DNA from: Microglena sp. YARC
Lineage: Eukaryota; Chlorophyta; Chlorophyceae; Chlamydomonadales; Chlamydomonadaceae
Direction of reading: 5' to 3'
Length of the DNA stretch: 64,000 bases
Assembly (NCBI GenBank): GCA_022414725.1
Contig: CM039464.1
Span: 40,285,974-40,349,973 of the forward strand
Both the position numbers and the translations under genes were made by a program. Shown piece after piece: positions 12,763 to 23,436 of this stretch (position 1 is its first letter; each line of letters begins with the position of its first letter). The notes under the pieces were generated by a model. The model was not told where the DNA came from and did no database searches. It worked only from the letters and a program-made list of their open reading frames with translations.

Positions 12763-12917
12763 CCCGGGTCGATACCCGGGGACTAGCACACAGACCGTCC
12801 CCCCTCTCAGGTTTTGTCTTACCGGCTGTATTGTGCCGGTGCTTCCCAACCGGGGTTAAAACCCCCCGTAGTAAGCTGCACTGGCATGATGGGGCTACGG
12901 TGCCTGTTGTCCAGGCA
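12763..12917 (+). other. Four short hairpins at LINE stop codon and 3'UTR
   Basis: Perfect or near-perfect inverted repeats follow one another: 8-bp arms CCCCGGGT/ACCCGGGG overlapping the stop (12,763-12,782), ACCGG...CCGGT (12,821-12,840), CCGGGGTT/AACCCC (12,850-12,866) and TGCCTG-TTGT-CCAGGCA (12,901-12,917). All are kept in copies A and C. They may be the RNA structure recognised by the element's own RT. Confidence 0.6.
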
Positions 12918-12955
12918 TCGGTGGTAATTCTTTTTACTGAGATGGTCCTACGGTG

Positions 12956-13180
12956 ACTATAGCTAGCTCTGGCTTACGCTATGGTGTCCTTAACTTCACG
13001 TCCTGTGAGTAACGGTTATACACGGATGTAACAATTTCAATTTCAATTTCAATAGCTAGCTCCGGCTGATGCTATGGTGCCCTTAACGTCACGTCCTGTC
13101 ACGTCACGTCCTGTCACGTCACGTCACGTCACGTCCTGTGAGTAACTGTATTACACGGATGTAACAATTTCAATTTCAAT
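12956..13180 (+). repeat. Duplicated LINE 3' tail with ATTTCA microsatellite
   Basis: A ~95 bp unit starting 'tagctagctc' is present twice, at about 12,960 and 13,052. Each unit contains TCACG/CACGT pentamers and ends in GTAAC followed by two or three ATTTCA repeats. The same doubling is seen in copies A (2,810-3,040) and C (41,480-41,684), so it predates their spread. Confidence 0.75.
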
Positions 13181-14861
13181 TACGCACCACCTTGTGAGGG
13201 AGGTCTTGGATGAACTAATTGGGCATCTCAGGTTTCCCACTCTCATCCCATGAGGAGGACACCCAAGTCTGGTACCCAGCATTCTTCCTTCCTTGTGATC
13301 CCGAGCTATCATCTGTAGGGCGCGTATCTGATGACTTGGTGCTATAGCAAAATAAAATATGATTGGAGAATATGACATTTTCCACTTCGTTCCGGTTAAC
13401 TGGTTTCAAAGGTCCCACACCTCCATGTAAATTGGTGGCCAGAGATTCATCCTGGGGATCTTTCAAGGAGTACAACGTCGCTAGGGAAGTTACACTCCCA
13501 TGTCATTCTGAGGCTAGATAAAGTGCATGAAAAGCGGATGAAAAGCATCTAATGTTTTCAAATTAGGGGTTCACAACACAGGAGGTGGGACCCCTTACAC
13601 CAACCCCTTACAACAAACAGCGCCTCGATGTGCCCCTGTCTCCAACCTGAAATCATGGGGTTTTATGTCCAAAATCGTTTTTTACTCTTGTCTGTAGCTT
13701 TTTTTTTTTTTTTTGAACCATATGTCCATATCTAACCTTACACGAAGTCTTGGGACGAACTAAAAATGTTTAGTTGCTCTCTCATCCGAATTTCTTCCTC
13801 ACGTATCTGTATCCATTCAATCATTACAATGTCACAATATTGTTTACCATAGGATCTGGGAGACGAGAATAACCAAAAACAACTGCAGCAGGTTTGTCCT
13901 TCCTCCTGTCATTTACTCCATTTCTGCATGGCAAGGGCCAGGTGGTAATAATGTATACAAGGCGATCGTAGTCTCAACGTGATTACCTTGAGCTATATAT
14001 CGCTTCATCTCAACTCATGCACCAACTGGTCCGCGAGTCCGTACAGAAGCATCAATGATTGTATGAAGATATTGGATCAAATATATTTTGATAATAATGC
14101 TTTGCTTATGGTTACTGTCAAAGACGGCGACCAGCCTTTAAGGCTGGACCATGTAACCAAGTTCAAGTCCAAGTACAAAAAATATATCAATATGACACCT
14201 CCATACACACAAGTGTTCCACTCATCCCTGCCGGCGAGGGGCTCGACTAATGTATCATCCTCTACGGTACATACACACACGACTACAACCAGCACATCAA
14301 TCTTGTGCCACACAAACACATACACACTTCCACACTCACACTTCACGCTCACACTACACTAATACACACAAACACACACACGACGGACGGAGTTCACAGC
14401 TGTCATATATATCATGATAGCAGCAGCATAATCACCACCACAATCAGCATCAGCTAGGACCACACCAGCAGCAGCGCTACCAGCAGCTAGGCTTCCCAAT
14501 ACCACAATGATAGAAGCAGCAGCAGCAGCATCTAGGGCTACATCTACCAGCAGCAGCACCATCACCAGCTAGGGCTACACTAGCAGCAGCAGCTGCAGCA
14601 GCTAGGGCTGCAAGCAATATGACATTTTGTAATCAGGGGGTTACATCTTTCCCTTCTTTCCCTTTTTGCCCATCTCAGGACAGGAGCGGGTGTGGGTGCC
14701 GCACAGCTTCTTCATCGTAGGAAGCAGCACCACCAGCAGCAGCTACGGCTACACGAGCAGCAGCAGCAGCACCACCAGCACTAACAGCTAGGCTGCAGCC
14801 ATATGTATTTGGTACCAAGGGTTTACTTCTTTCCCTTCTTTCCCTTCTTGCCAGTCTTTAC
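13181..14861 (+). repeat. LINE-flanking module, copy 2 (3' truncated)
   Basis: Same module as at 3,041-4,915, ending abruptly after 'cttgccagtc', where copies 1, 3 and 4 continue into the ACC-rich and G-rich part. The break coincides with the start of a SINE-A tail. No gene is visible. A minus-strand frame at 13,151-13,378 is conserved between modules but matches nothing I recognise. Confidence 0.75.
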
Positions 14862-14928
14862 CGCCGTAAGACAGGGCTCCCGTAATACCACGCCCCACCA
14901 GGCGCTATCATTATCCTTTTTATGTTAG
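14862..14928 (+). mobile_element. SINE-A, 5'-truncated tail (copy 1)
   Basis: Carries the family 3' end, 'ccacgccccaccaggcg' followed by ctatcatta. Shared with six other copies in the window. Only the last ~65 bp remain, as expected for a 5'-truncated retroposed copy. Confidence 0.65.
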
Positions 14929-15052
14929 GGTAAATTATAGCACTACCCAGCTCACCCAGCTACGGTTCGTACACGAATGAACTTAGTCTACTTGTCTATA
15001 TGGACAGCATGCTGCCGAGCGTTCAGCAAAAAACGCACATGACCGTAAGGAG

Positions 15053-15118
15053 ATGCAGAATGCAGTGGTCAAAGATGCAGAATGCAGTGGTCAAAGATGC
15101 AGAATGCAGTGGTCAAAG
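15053..15118 (+). repeat. 22-bp tandem repeat, three exact units
   Basis: The unit atgcagaatgcagtggtcaaag, with one further base context, is repeated three times without interruption. It is confined to the first partial copy of the ankyrin 3' flank. Confidence 0.9.
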
Positions 15119-15249
15119 ATGCAAGCTTTTCTTACGGTATCGTTATCAACTATACAGGCTGCGAGTGCTTAAGGACATCTTGCAAGATGTCCTCAATGCT
15201 CCCGCAGCCTAGTAGTTCTGACAGAATTCACGGTAGGGACAACACTACT

Positions 15250-15373
15250 GGATACTTTATTTTTAGTTGTGAAAGGAATTTCACCCCAGGAGGTGGTCTC
15301 CCGACACAAAAACAGCGACACCGAGGATTCAGTTTTGAATGGCGTTGCCACTCCTACAAAAAGAGTAGCACAC
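15250..15373 (-). mobile_element. SINE-like repeat E, copy 1
   Basis: Read on the minus strand it runs from CTTTTTGTAGGAGTGGCAAC through a CACCTCCTGGGGTGAAATTC box to CCTTTCACAACTAAAAATA. Other copies are at 61,277, 62,664 and 63,452. It ends in the GGTGAAATTCCTTTCA tail shared with another family. Confidence 0.65.
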
Positions 15374-15526
15374 TAAGGGTCGGTGGAGATACCGTCCCTC
15401 GACCAAAAAACATTCACCACTACCACTGTTAGGCTAACTCAAGTTCCTATCCAGAACATTTCATACGCGAATGAACTTGGTCTATTCGTCTGAATTGCAG
15501 CATGCTCATAGCTTTCTTTTCCGGCT

Positions 15527-15567
15527 ACGAGCAGCAGCTTCCAGGTAGCTCCTGAGCCAGCCACCAC
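15527..15567 (+). repeat. Short dispersed repeat G, copy 1
   Basis: The box GGCTAC followed by CAGCAGCTTCCAG and CAGCTCC...GCCAGC recurs at 49,424, 63,183 and 63,820. It is about 40 bp long, with no coding sense. Confidence 0.5.
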
Positions 15568-15629
15568 TAACCCTGTTAGGCTAACTCAAGTTACTGCTCA
15601 GCTACATTTTGTACACGAATGAACATAGT

Positions 15630-17290
15630 CTATTCGTCTGAATGGGCAGCATGCTCACGAGCATTCAGCGAAAGACGCACAACCTCACTGTGGCCATTGC
15701 GAGCTGCAACCACAAGTGCCTGCCCGTCTTGACTGTCTGCATGGGCAGCATGCTGTGGCGCAATCATCAACATGCGCACTATCTCACTGTGGCCATTGCG
15801 AGCTGCAACCACAAGTGCCTGCCCGTCTTGACTGTCTGCATGGGCAGCATGCTGTGGCGCATTCATCAACATGCGCACTATCTCACTGTGGCCACCTCCT
15901 GCTGCAACTACAAGTGCCTGCCCGTCTTGACTGTCTGCATGGGCAGCATGCTGTGGCGCATTCATCAACATGCGCACTATCTCCTGTGGCCACTCCTGCT
16001 GCATACAGCAGTGCCAACCCATCTCGATGTCTGTCACGTGCAGCACGCTGTGGCGGCATCTAGCAAGAGGCGCACTACCTCGCTATGGCCACCCCATGCT
16101 GCATCCACTATTGCCTGCCCATCTTGACAATCCGCACGTGCAGCATGCTGTGAGGCATCCAGCAAGAGGTCACTAACCTCACTGTGGCCATGGCGAGCTG
16201 CATCCAGTAGTGCGCCCCCATGCTGACAGTCTGCATGGGCAGCATGCTGCGGAGCGTCCAGCAAAAGGCGCACTACCTCACTGTGGCCACGGGAAGCTGC
16301 AAATACTAGCGCCTGTCCATCTTGACGCCTGCATGGGCAGCATGCTCGGGGCATCCAGTAAGATGCCCACTACCTCTGTGGCCACCTCTTGCTGCCCTTT
16401 AGAAAGTGCTGCCCACCTTCACAGTCTGACGTGGGCGGCATACTGTGGGGCATCCAGCAACATGTGCACTATCTCACTGTAGCCACATCCTGCTGTCTCC
16501 ACCAGTGCCATCCCACTTCGAGAGTTCGCATGGGCCTGCATGCTGTGGTCACCAGTAACTTTGCACTACCTCACTGTGGGCCTCGCAATCGCTGCGCTCA
16601 CTAGTGGAACCCTTGCCAACAGTCTGCAGGCGGCATGCTGTGGCGCATCCAGCAGCATGCACACTACCTCTATGTGTGCCACCTCCTGCTGCGTTCACCA
16701 AAGCCTGCCCTCGTCGACAGTTTGCATGGGCTGCATGCTGTGGAACATCTAGTAGCATGCGCACTACCTCACTGTGGCCGTTTGATGATGCTTTCATGAG
16801 TGCCACACCCATTTTGACAATCTGCGTGCGCTGCATGCTGTTGGGCACCAGCAACATTCGCACACCTCAACTGTGGCCACCAGTTGCTGCGTTCACCAGT
16901 GCCTGCCCATCTCCACAATCTGCATGTGCTGAGGCAGCCAAGCAGAAGCGTAGCCAGGCATGACTGCCCTCCCAAAGAAACCAACAACAAGGCTCGGTTG
17001 GAGTCATCCAATGATGCGCTTCTTGACACTAGCTCAGAAGCCACGTCCAAAGTCTTCTGCCGAAGGGCATGAGAAAGTGCATTAGGCATGTCGCCATGGC
17101 GACCTGCGGATCAAGATCTCGGCTAGAGTTTTGCTTGACAATAGAATACCAGGCGTGACAAACGAGTGGCGACGTCGCTGATTGAGATTGATGATCCAGT
17201 TTGAAGAATGCGCAGAACGATATCCTGCACAACTTCTGATGGAAGATGTGAATGCGACAGGCATAGTGTCTTGGTAACAATGCCCGGTCT
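15630..17290 (-). pseudogene. Ankyrin-repeat protein gene, frameshifted
   Basis: The minus strand encodes at least nine ankyrin-type repeats of about 33-34 residues with the core GHSEVVRLLLDAPQHAAHAD and QDGQALV. They are spread over frames 15,630-16,046, 16,034-16,354 and 16,549-16,863, so several single-base shifts separate them. An N-terminal segment with LPSEVVQDIVLRIL (17,200-17,260) resembles a short F-box-like helix, and an alpha-helical MPNALSHALRQ region follows. Ankyrin repeats bind partner proteins. The partner is unknown. The 5' end is lost exactly where the LTR element begins (17,294), so the retroelement probably separated or destroyed the promoter. Repeats 1-3 near the C-terminus are almost identical, suggesting recent tandem duplication. 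Confidence 0.75.
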
Positions 17291-17293
17291 GGC

Positions 17294-18187
17294 TGTAAAC
17301 ACACAGGAAAAGGAGTTAGGGGCGCGCTTTAGGGTAGGGCCAATCTGCACACGTCACCGGACTGCGTGTTTAGTTGGGTAGTGTCGGCTTGACAACTAAG
17401 CGATGATAGTCAATCAAGGTAGTGGCCGTAATCTAACTAATTCCAAGGTCTAGTGGACGACAATTACGTCCTTGTCAAGGGACGCGCAACCGCGGATCGT
17501 CGGACAGAAGGTCTTCGACAGCTATTCAGATATCTTAAACTATAACAAGCCTAATGCGCCACAGGTACTGCCTCTGAGCACGTACTTTCGGGGGGTCTTC
17601 AGGGTCTCGAGGGCGGGACAAGGATATGTCGCTGGGCCGGGCTGGGGGTCTTCAGGGTCTTGAGGCCGGGGACAAGGATATGTCGCGGAGGCCGGGCTGG
17701 TCTTCAGGGTTCTTGGCAAATCAGGGTCTCGGGTCGCGACAAGGATATGTCCAACAGGCGATGCGGGTAATCAAATACAACTCACGTAGAGGAGACTGGA
17801 CAAGAGACGGGACTCCAGGGGTGACTCTTGACTCGGGGTTACAAGTGAATTAAGATATAATTGAAGACTCAGGCGTAGGCACTCGCTAATTTATAGCTTT
17901 TCCTATCGGAATATTCCTAAAGAACATTCCTCGAACATTCCTTCGAAATTCCCAATTGGATTTCTCTCAAAGGGTGCTCCCAAACGGACTTTCCCTAGGA
18001 AAATCCCTACGGAACCTTCCATCGGCCAACTAGATCTCGGATTCGGGAACATTGGACGGAACCTACTATTGCGACGGAACCTTACGCAGGTCCCTCGCCA
18101 AACTACAAATCTCAAAGCTCTCATATCTGACTGTAACTGCGCTACGTGCGTGTATCTTTGTGTCACACCCGAATCGGTGGTGTAACA
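17294..18187 (-). repeat. 3' LTR of the chromovirus
   Basis: 894 bp matching 22,505-23,436 from end to end. It contains three internal ~50 bp units built on 'gacaaggatatgtc' and 'gtcttcagggtct' (17,590-17,750). Its plus-strand left end reads TGTAAACACACAG and its right end GTGGTGTAACA. Confidence 0.85.
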
Positions 18188-18708
18188 CTCACCCCCACTA
18201 CCTCAAAGCAAATGATGTCCTCAATCATTATAACTGAACCCTGAGACTTTCTACTACGGAGAAAAGAACAAAAAATATTACATCAATCTTGGCTTGGATC
18301 TTGGACTTTGAAATCTTGGACTCGGACTTGGATCTTGGAAACTCGGACTTATTACTACTTATCTACTATGTACCGGAAAGTGCAGGTACTTGTATCAGGG
18401 TCCTATGCTTACTACAACCGTTCTATTTAGTCCAAAAAAAGATTCCTCGGGGGCACGGGTGAGTAAAAAAAAAGTAAATAGAATGTATAGTCCACATCAA
18501 AGGCGCACGCCTGGGGCGTGAGCTAGTGCCAGGTAGGCGGTGAGGTCGCATGGGTGGCTGTTACCATCAGTGTCTCGTCGGTAGTCCTCGCCTGCTGGTT
18601 GTTTGAGAGCAAGGGCAGGAGGGGGCCTCTTGTCTGTGGGCTCCTCTGTAACCGTGGTGGCGAGAGGGACCTTGGCCGGAGAGGGGTCGGTTTGCAGTGT
18701 GGTAGGCA

Positions 18709-18864
18709 CTAAACAAGGCTGTGAGCTTGAGCTGCAAGGGTGGTGGCTGACAGCCAGGAGTTGTCATATTCTGGCTTGTCTTGCCACTTGACTAAGTATA
18801 TCGGGGCAAGGCCAGCGGTTGTTTCGGCCAATTTGTGGTTCAGGATGGCTTCCACATTTGGATG
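18709..18864 (-). pseudogene. Chromodomain at the C-terminus of the chromovirus integrase
   Basis: An open stretch of about 51 codons ending in a TAG reads VEAILNHKL, then IYLVKWQDKPEYDNSW and LSATTL. These are the hallmark strands and aromatic residues (Y, W, W) of a chromodomain. In chromoviruses it sits at the integrase C-terminus and steers integration to marked chromatin. It is too short for a usual gene call, but the motif is clear and places the element among the chromoviruses. Confidence 0.75.
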
Positions 18865-19048
18865 TGCGGAGTGGTCAGTGGGATAACGGGACCATGGTTT
18901 TGTTGATGGCGCCCGCAGATGGGAAGCTCTTGGGTACCATCATCAAAGAGTCGCATACAACATCACATGACAAAAATGGGGTGCCGCGTGTCTCTTTCAT
19001 GGCGTTAACTTGAGGCGATATGTCAGCGGGGAGGTATGGGTCATATGA

Positions 19049-20179
19049 TCAGGGTTGTCTGGGCCTCCATATCGTGGCTGCATATTTGGTGGGCTTGCAT
19101 CTATCCGAAGGTAACAAGGTCTCCTTCAGTGAACTCTCCAGGCCGCGGGGTGTCTGTTGGCATACTTTATGCTTGACGGCTTGGGCACGGGCAATGTGAC
19201 TCTTTGCTTCTGCCAAGTATCTGCTGGAGTTTGAGAAACTCTCCAACCGCAGGGGACCTGATGCTGTTGGTGTCCCGTGAGGAGGGAAAGTGGCGTGTTG
19301 ATGTTTTGCCCGTAGGCCAGCTCGAAAGGTGCAAACCCAGTTGTGTGGTGAACACACTGCTGTTGTAAGCCATCTCTAGGGCGTTGAGGTTTTGGTATCC
19401 CCACTTTTTGGGGTGGGACCAGGCGTAGGCCTTGATCAATGTCCACCACCGTGTGGTTGGTCCTTTCTTGTTTTCCCATTGTCTGCGCGGATGATCTTGC
19501 GGTGGACATAGCCAGTTTGGTGTCCAAGAGGTGTCCACAGCGCACCGCCAAAAATCGACTTGTAGCCTTAGGGTCTCTATCTGAAAACGAGCACCCGTTG
19601 AATCCAAATCTTGTGACAAGAAAGTCAAAACAAGTTGAGCCGCCTGCGGTGCTTGTAACCGAAGTGGAGCATGCATGAGCAGGACAATACTTGGTGATGG
19701 AATCTTGCAATGACCAGGATAGAGCCTTCTTGCGTTGGCGTGTTGGGCAGAGCCACGACAAAATCCATGTCTCGACCAGGTGTTCGAACCTGTTGTCTGG
19801 GCTTGGAAGAGACTGGAATAAGGCCTATGGGACCTGTTAGGGCACTTGATTTGCTGGCAAGACTCGCATGTGCGAATGTACCGTCGAATGGTGTCACCCA
19901 TGCGTGCCAGTTATAAGTGGTGGGGATATGCGGGCCAAACGTCTTGTCAACTCCGAGGTGCCGCTGACGCGAACATCGTGAGGCCTCATGAAGGCTTTGT
20001 GTAGAGAGGTTCATAGTCAGGGATGTACGACTCTTGTTAGGTTGGAACCAGAGCAAGCCCGTCCCGCCATTCAATACTTTTTGTGATCGTCCATTAAATA
20101 GCCAGCATCTTGTGTTTACTGTAAATGGATCTGATTGGTGCACATGGTTCAATTCCCTTTTCAGGTCAGGTGGTGTCAC
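19049..20179 (-). pseudogene. Integrase region of the chromovirus, frameshifted
   Basis: Overlapping minus frames carry the zinc-binding part (GDTIRRYIRTCESCQQIKCP, the CC half of HHCC), the start of the DDE core (MDFVVALPNTP), ALEMAYNSS and FELAYGQN boxes, then AEAKSHIARAQAVKHK before the C-terminal barrel. This order is that of a Ty3/gypsy integrase. At least three frame changes separate these parts, so no product is possible as read. Confidence 0.75.
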
Positions 20180-20949
20180 ACTGTGTGGTCAGCACGTTGA
20201 GCTTGTGTATAGGATCCGGCTTTGAGAGCTATCGGGACCACATTTTTTTGCCCTGGTCTGTGGACCGACCTTCAAAATCGGGTAACTCCGAGAGTTCTCA
20301 CCGCATCGAGCTTGACAGACGCATGAGGTTGGCTGTGTAGGGAGAGACTTGAACACTACTACATCTGAGATGACAGTGAACTTGCCGCTCCTTGAGGTGG
20401 ATCTCCAATACTCTGAGGCAGTGACAAGCCAACTGTTTCCCGTTTCATGGGCTGCATACTTGCATTCTGCGTCATTTGAGCTTCTGCGGACTCGTAGGCT
20501 ACGACATCACTCTTTTCCCCTTGCGGATCGTGTCTGCATGAGTCTGCAGCCCCCAATTAGCAAAATCCGCACGCATTCCGCTCGTGGACGGTGATATGGT
20601 GCTGTAGGAGAAGGGCCTGGATGCATGAAGGCATTTCGACGCCAGAGCTTCTTTGAGAGTATCAAATGCCTAACTTGTCAGCTGTGTCCCCATTTGCATG
20701 TGCTCTTCTTTTGTTGTGAGCAACGAGTTGAGCGGGGACTGGCTTTGTGTGCATATTGTCTGATGAAATCTGTAGTAGTTAGCAGACCTTTAGGCCGAAG
20801 AGCGAATCATGGACAGGTTTTGGGCCTGGCCAATTTTTGCACGTATATTGATCTTGAGTCTGCTCTGGCGCCTGATGCCCCTCTAGGCTTGAGCGTTGGC
20901 CAAGAAAATCAAATATATATGAATCCGCCCCCAACTCGCACTTCTTAGC

Positions 20950-21306
20950 GGAGGGCGATACAAGTTTCTGCTAGTCTGAGCACCTCAAAGACCTTTCTGA
21001 GCAAGTTCCAGATTTTCTTTCTTCTGAGTCACTAAATGAGTAGATCATCCAAGCTAACAGAGAACATAACGGTCAAGAATATGGGCCGGAAGGCATCGTT
21101 CTGACACGCATGAAAGTGCTTGGGCCGCATTGCACAACCCATTTACCCAAACAGTAAATCTCATACAGTCGCGCTACCCGGGTGCGAACGCTTGTTTTGT
21201 GGATGTTCTTCCCTCCTTGATCCCTAAACTTGGTAGTACCCTTGGTCAGATCGATTTTTGAAACCACACCTTGGAGCCGTGGAGGCGTTTCCAGCAAGCT
21301 CGTCAA
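20950..21306 (-). pseudogene. Reverse transcriptase remnant of the chromovirus
   Basis: The frame at 21,073-21,306 has VVSKIDLTKG (the FSKIDL...G box), RTRVARLYEI and ATFMR-like PSTFMRV. A DDLLI box follows near 21,030 in another frame, corresponding to the YLDD-type catalytic motif. The segment is heavily decayed, with a stop soon after DDLLI. RNase H is not recognisable between here and the integrase. Confidence 0.6.
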
Positions 21307-22020
21307 TTCCTAGGTAGAGCGCGATATCGTTACTTGCATTGTTTGCTTGTTGAGCTGTCGCCAATCAAACACACATGCGAAAACCCGCCACCTTTTTAGC
21401 GAACAAACAGAACCGGAGCACCCGTAAGGGAGCAGCTTAGGACGGCCATGAATCCTTTTTCAAGTAAGCTCGGCAATATGAGTTTCTGCAGCGACTTCCC
21501 ATGTCTTCAGCGCTCATCCTAATATGGTGCTTTGCTGCCCCTGGCCTGGATCCTGTTCTCATACAAATAGCCATTTTATTCTTACGTGCTTCTTTCTGGC
21601 TGGCAATCCATTCTGGGAGGCCATCTGGCCTTGTATCTGCAAACTCGTGTACTAGGACTTCGAGCTTTTCAATGATTTTTGCCCAAGGTGTGAGATGGCC
21701 TCTTGATTGCGATCTAAAGTTTTCCTAGGTTACAGCTCGTAGCCCCATAGCAGGAGTTCCTTCCGTTAGCTTGCGACTGGATTCTACAATAGCGAGCGCA
21801 AGGCGTCATTTCTGCCGGACACATTTTCTCATTTGCCAAGGCCTAGAGCATTTCTACTCCTTCGTGGAGCTGAGTGACGTTGTCGAAGCAGGAAACGTGT
21901 GGTGATGCCCATCAAGTTCATACCAACGGCCATGGCTAGTCAACGAAATTACGTCTTCCTCAATTAATGGTGCGGGTGTGTTTCTGAGCCATGCTTCCCT
22001 AGGACGATGTCAAGGTAGAC

Positions 22021-22504
22021 TCAGGCTGGTCTCACACCAACGGTTATTGTGTCCCTGAAGTCTATCAATTTTGGATTATGTGCCTCAGGATTTCCGCTGT
22101 GACTGCATGCGGTTGGTTCCACTCTCCCATGGCTACCGACATTGCGACTTGTGATTTCCACCGTAGCCAATTTAGCCTCGCTTGCCGGAACCCGTCTGAT
22201 ATGAAGTGTGTTTGTTGCGCCTCCACGACCCAGAATGGTGCATTTTATGCCACTATACTGCTTGGAACAGGCAAAGAGTTTTTCAGAGTAATGGTCAGGG
22301 TCTTGGTTTGGGAATAGCCATGATACGCAGTATGGTCGCGATATGGTTGCCCGTCCCTTGGAGGCGTTGCTGATTTCGGGAAGTGACACTTCATCTTCGT
22401 CCTTGCAGTCATTACACTTAGCGTTTCGGAGCTTTTGGTTCGATCCCACGCCTAACGGTAACACTACCCCTTCATCGTATCTTTGCGTGGCTCCGAAAAC
22501 AAGC
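22021..22504 (-). pseudogene. gag/protease remnant of the chromovirus
   Basis: A 163-codon minus frame starts near the 5' LTR. It contains NAKCNDCKD, which looks like a damaged knuckle or linker, and GIKCTILGRGGATNT, a likely relic of an aspartic protease DSGAT box. Assignment rests on position and weak motif similarity. Confidence 0.4.
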
Positions 22505-23436
22505 TGTAACACACAGAGAAACAGGAGTCATGTTAGGGACGCGCTTAGGAGCAGCGGGAGGTAGGCGCCAATCTGCACACGTTCACGACTGCTGTTTAGT
22601 ACGGGTAGTGTCGCCGCTGACAAAACTAAGGCCGACTATAGTCAATCAAGAGTTGCCGCTAATCTAACTAATTCAAGTCGTAGTGACGACACGATTACCG
22701 TCCTGCGTCAAGGACGCGCAACGCGGATCGTCGACAGAAAGTCTTCGAACAGCTATTCAATACTTCTTCTTTAACTATACAAGCCTAATGCCCCCCAGCC
22801 ACAGGGTTACTGCCTCTGAGCACGTACTTTCGGGCGTTTCAGGTTCTTCGAGCGCCGCGGACAAGATATGTCGCTGGGGCCGGGCTGGGTCTTCAGGTCT
22901 TGAGCCGCGGACAAGCGGATATGTCGCGCGAGGCCGGGCTGGGGTCTTCAGGTTGGCAAATCAGGTCTCGGCGTCGCCGCACAAGATATGCTCCAACGGG
23001 GCGATGCGGGGCAATCAAGACAACTCACGTAGCGAGGAGACTGAGCGACAAGAGACGGACGCTCCAGGGGTGCACTCATTGACTCGGTTACAAGGAATTA
23101 AGATATAATTGAAGGACTCAGGCGTAGGCCACCTCTTATTTATAGCTTTCTATCGGAATATTCCCTACAATGAACATTCCTCGAACATTTCCTTCGAAAA
23201 TTCCAATGGATCTTCTTCAAAGGTCGCTCCCAAACGACCTTTCCCTAGAAAATCCCTACGATACCTCTCCATCGGCAACTAGATCTCGGATCTGGACATT
23301 GGACGGAACCCTACTATGCGACGGAACCTTACCGCAGTGTCCTCGCAAACCAAACTACAACTCAAAAGCTGCTCATATCTGACTGTACTGCGCTACGTGC
23401 GTGTATCTTGTGTCACACCCGAATCGTGTGTAAACA
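22505..23436 (-). repeat. 5' LTR of the chromovirus
   Basis: 932 bp matching 17,294-18,187. The extra length comes mostly from scattered one- to four-base insertions rather than one block, which looks more like sequencing noise or very old decay than rearrangement. Confidence 0.85.

Larger units (their letters stand above)
5116..12786 (+). pseudogene. LINE polyprotein (copy B): APE - RT - PCIF1-like - RNase H - CCHC - PD..E nuclease-like
   Basis: Starts at the ATG of MPGSTKQH, the same start as in copy C, and ends at the TAG after a CCCGGG palindrome. The span equals about 2,557 codons. Frame breaks occur near 5,600, 6,064, 7,240, 8,390, 8,805, 9,690 and 11,870. Domain order is: a low-complexity Ser/Thr/Pro N-terminus, AP endonuclease, reverse transcriptase with a YADD box, an unusual PCIF1-like domain, RNase H, a CCHC knuckle and a C-terminal PD...E domain. 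The product would nick target DNA and reverse-transcribe its own RNA. Codon use is strongly AC-rich on the sense strand, giving a Thr/Pro/His/Leu-rich protein. The longest uninterrupted frame is 537 codons (10,257-11,870). Confidence 0.85.
4916..13180 (+). mobile_element. LINE copy B, apparently full length
   Basis: Non-LTR retrotransposon of about 8.3 kb lying head-to-tail behind copy A. The left boundary is placed where the sequence leaves the G-rich minisatellite. The same junction precedes copy C at about 32,780. The right end has a duplicated ~95 bp tail, each unit ending in short ATTTCA repeats, as expected for a LINE 3' end. There are no LTRs. It encodes one long polyprotein, interrupted by indels, with APE, RT and RNase H domains. 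Confidence 0.85.
14955..15690 (+). repeat. Three duplicated copies of the ankyrin gene 3' flank
   Basis: The segment 'cgaatgaac..agtctattcgtctg' followed by the GCAGCATGCT box occurs at about 14,970, 15,470 and 15,617. Upstream context 'gttaggctaactcaagtt' is shared by the last two. The last copy joins the ankyrin pseudogene; the first two are broken by other repeats. Confidence 0.65.
17294..23436 (-). mobile_element. Ty3/gypsy chromovirus LTR retrotransposon, decayed
   Basis: Two direct repeats of about 0.9 kb flank 4.3 kb of internal sequence that on the minus strand contains, in order, protease-like, RT-like, integrase and chromodomain remnants. Read on the minus strand, the LTRs begin TGTT and end ACA. 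A purine-rich tract (GTAGTGGGGGTGAG) lies just before the 3' LTR, where a polypurine tract is expected. I could not see a clear tRNA primer site or a matching target duplication. All frames are broken. The LTRs differ by many indels and some substitutions. Confidence 0.85.
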
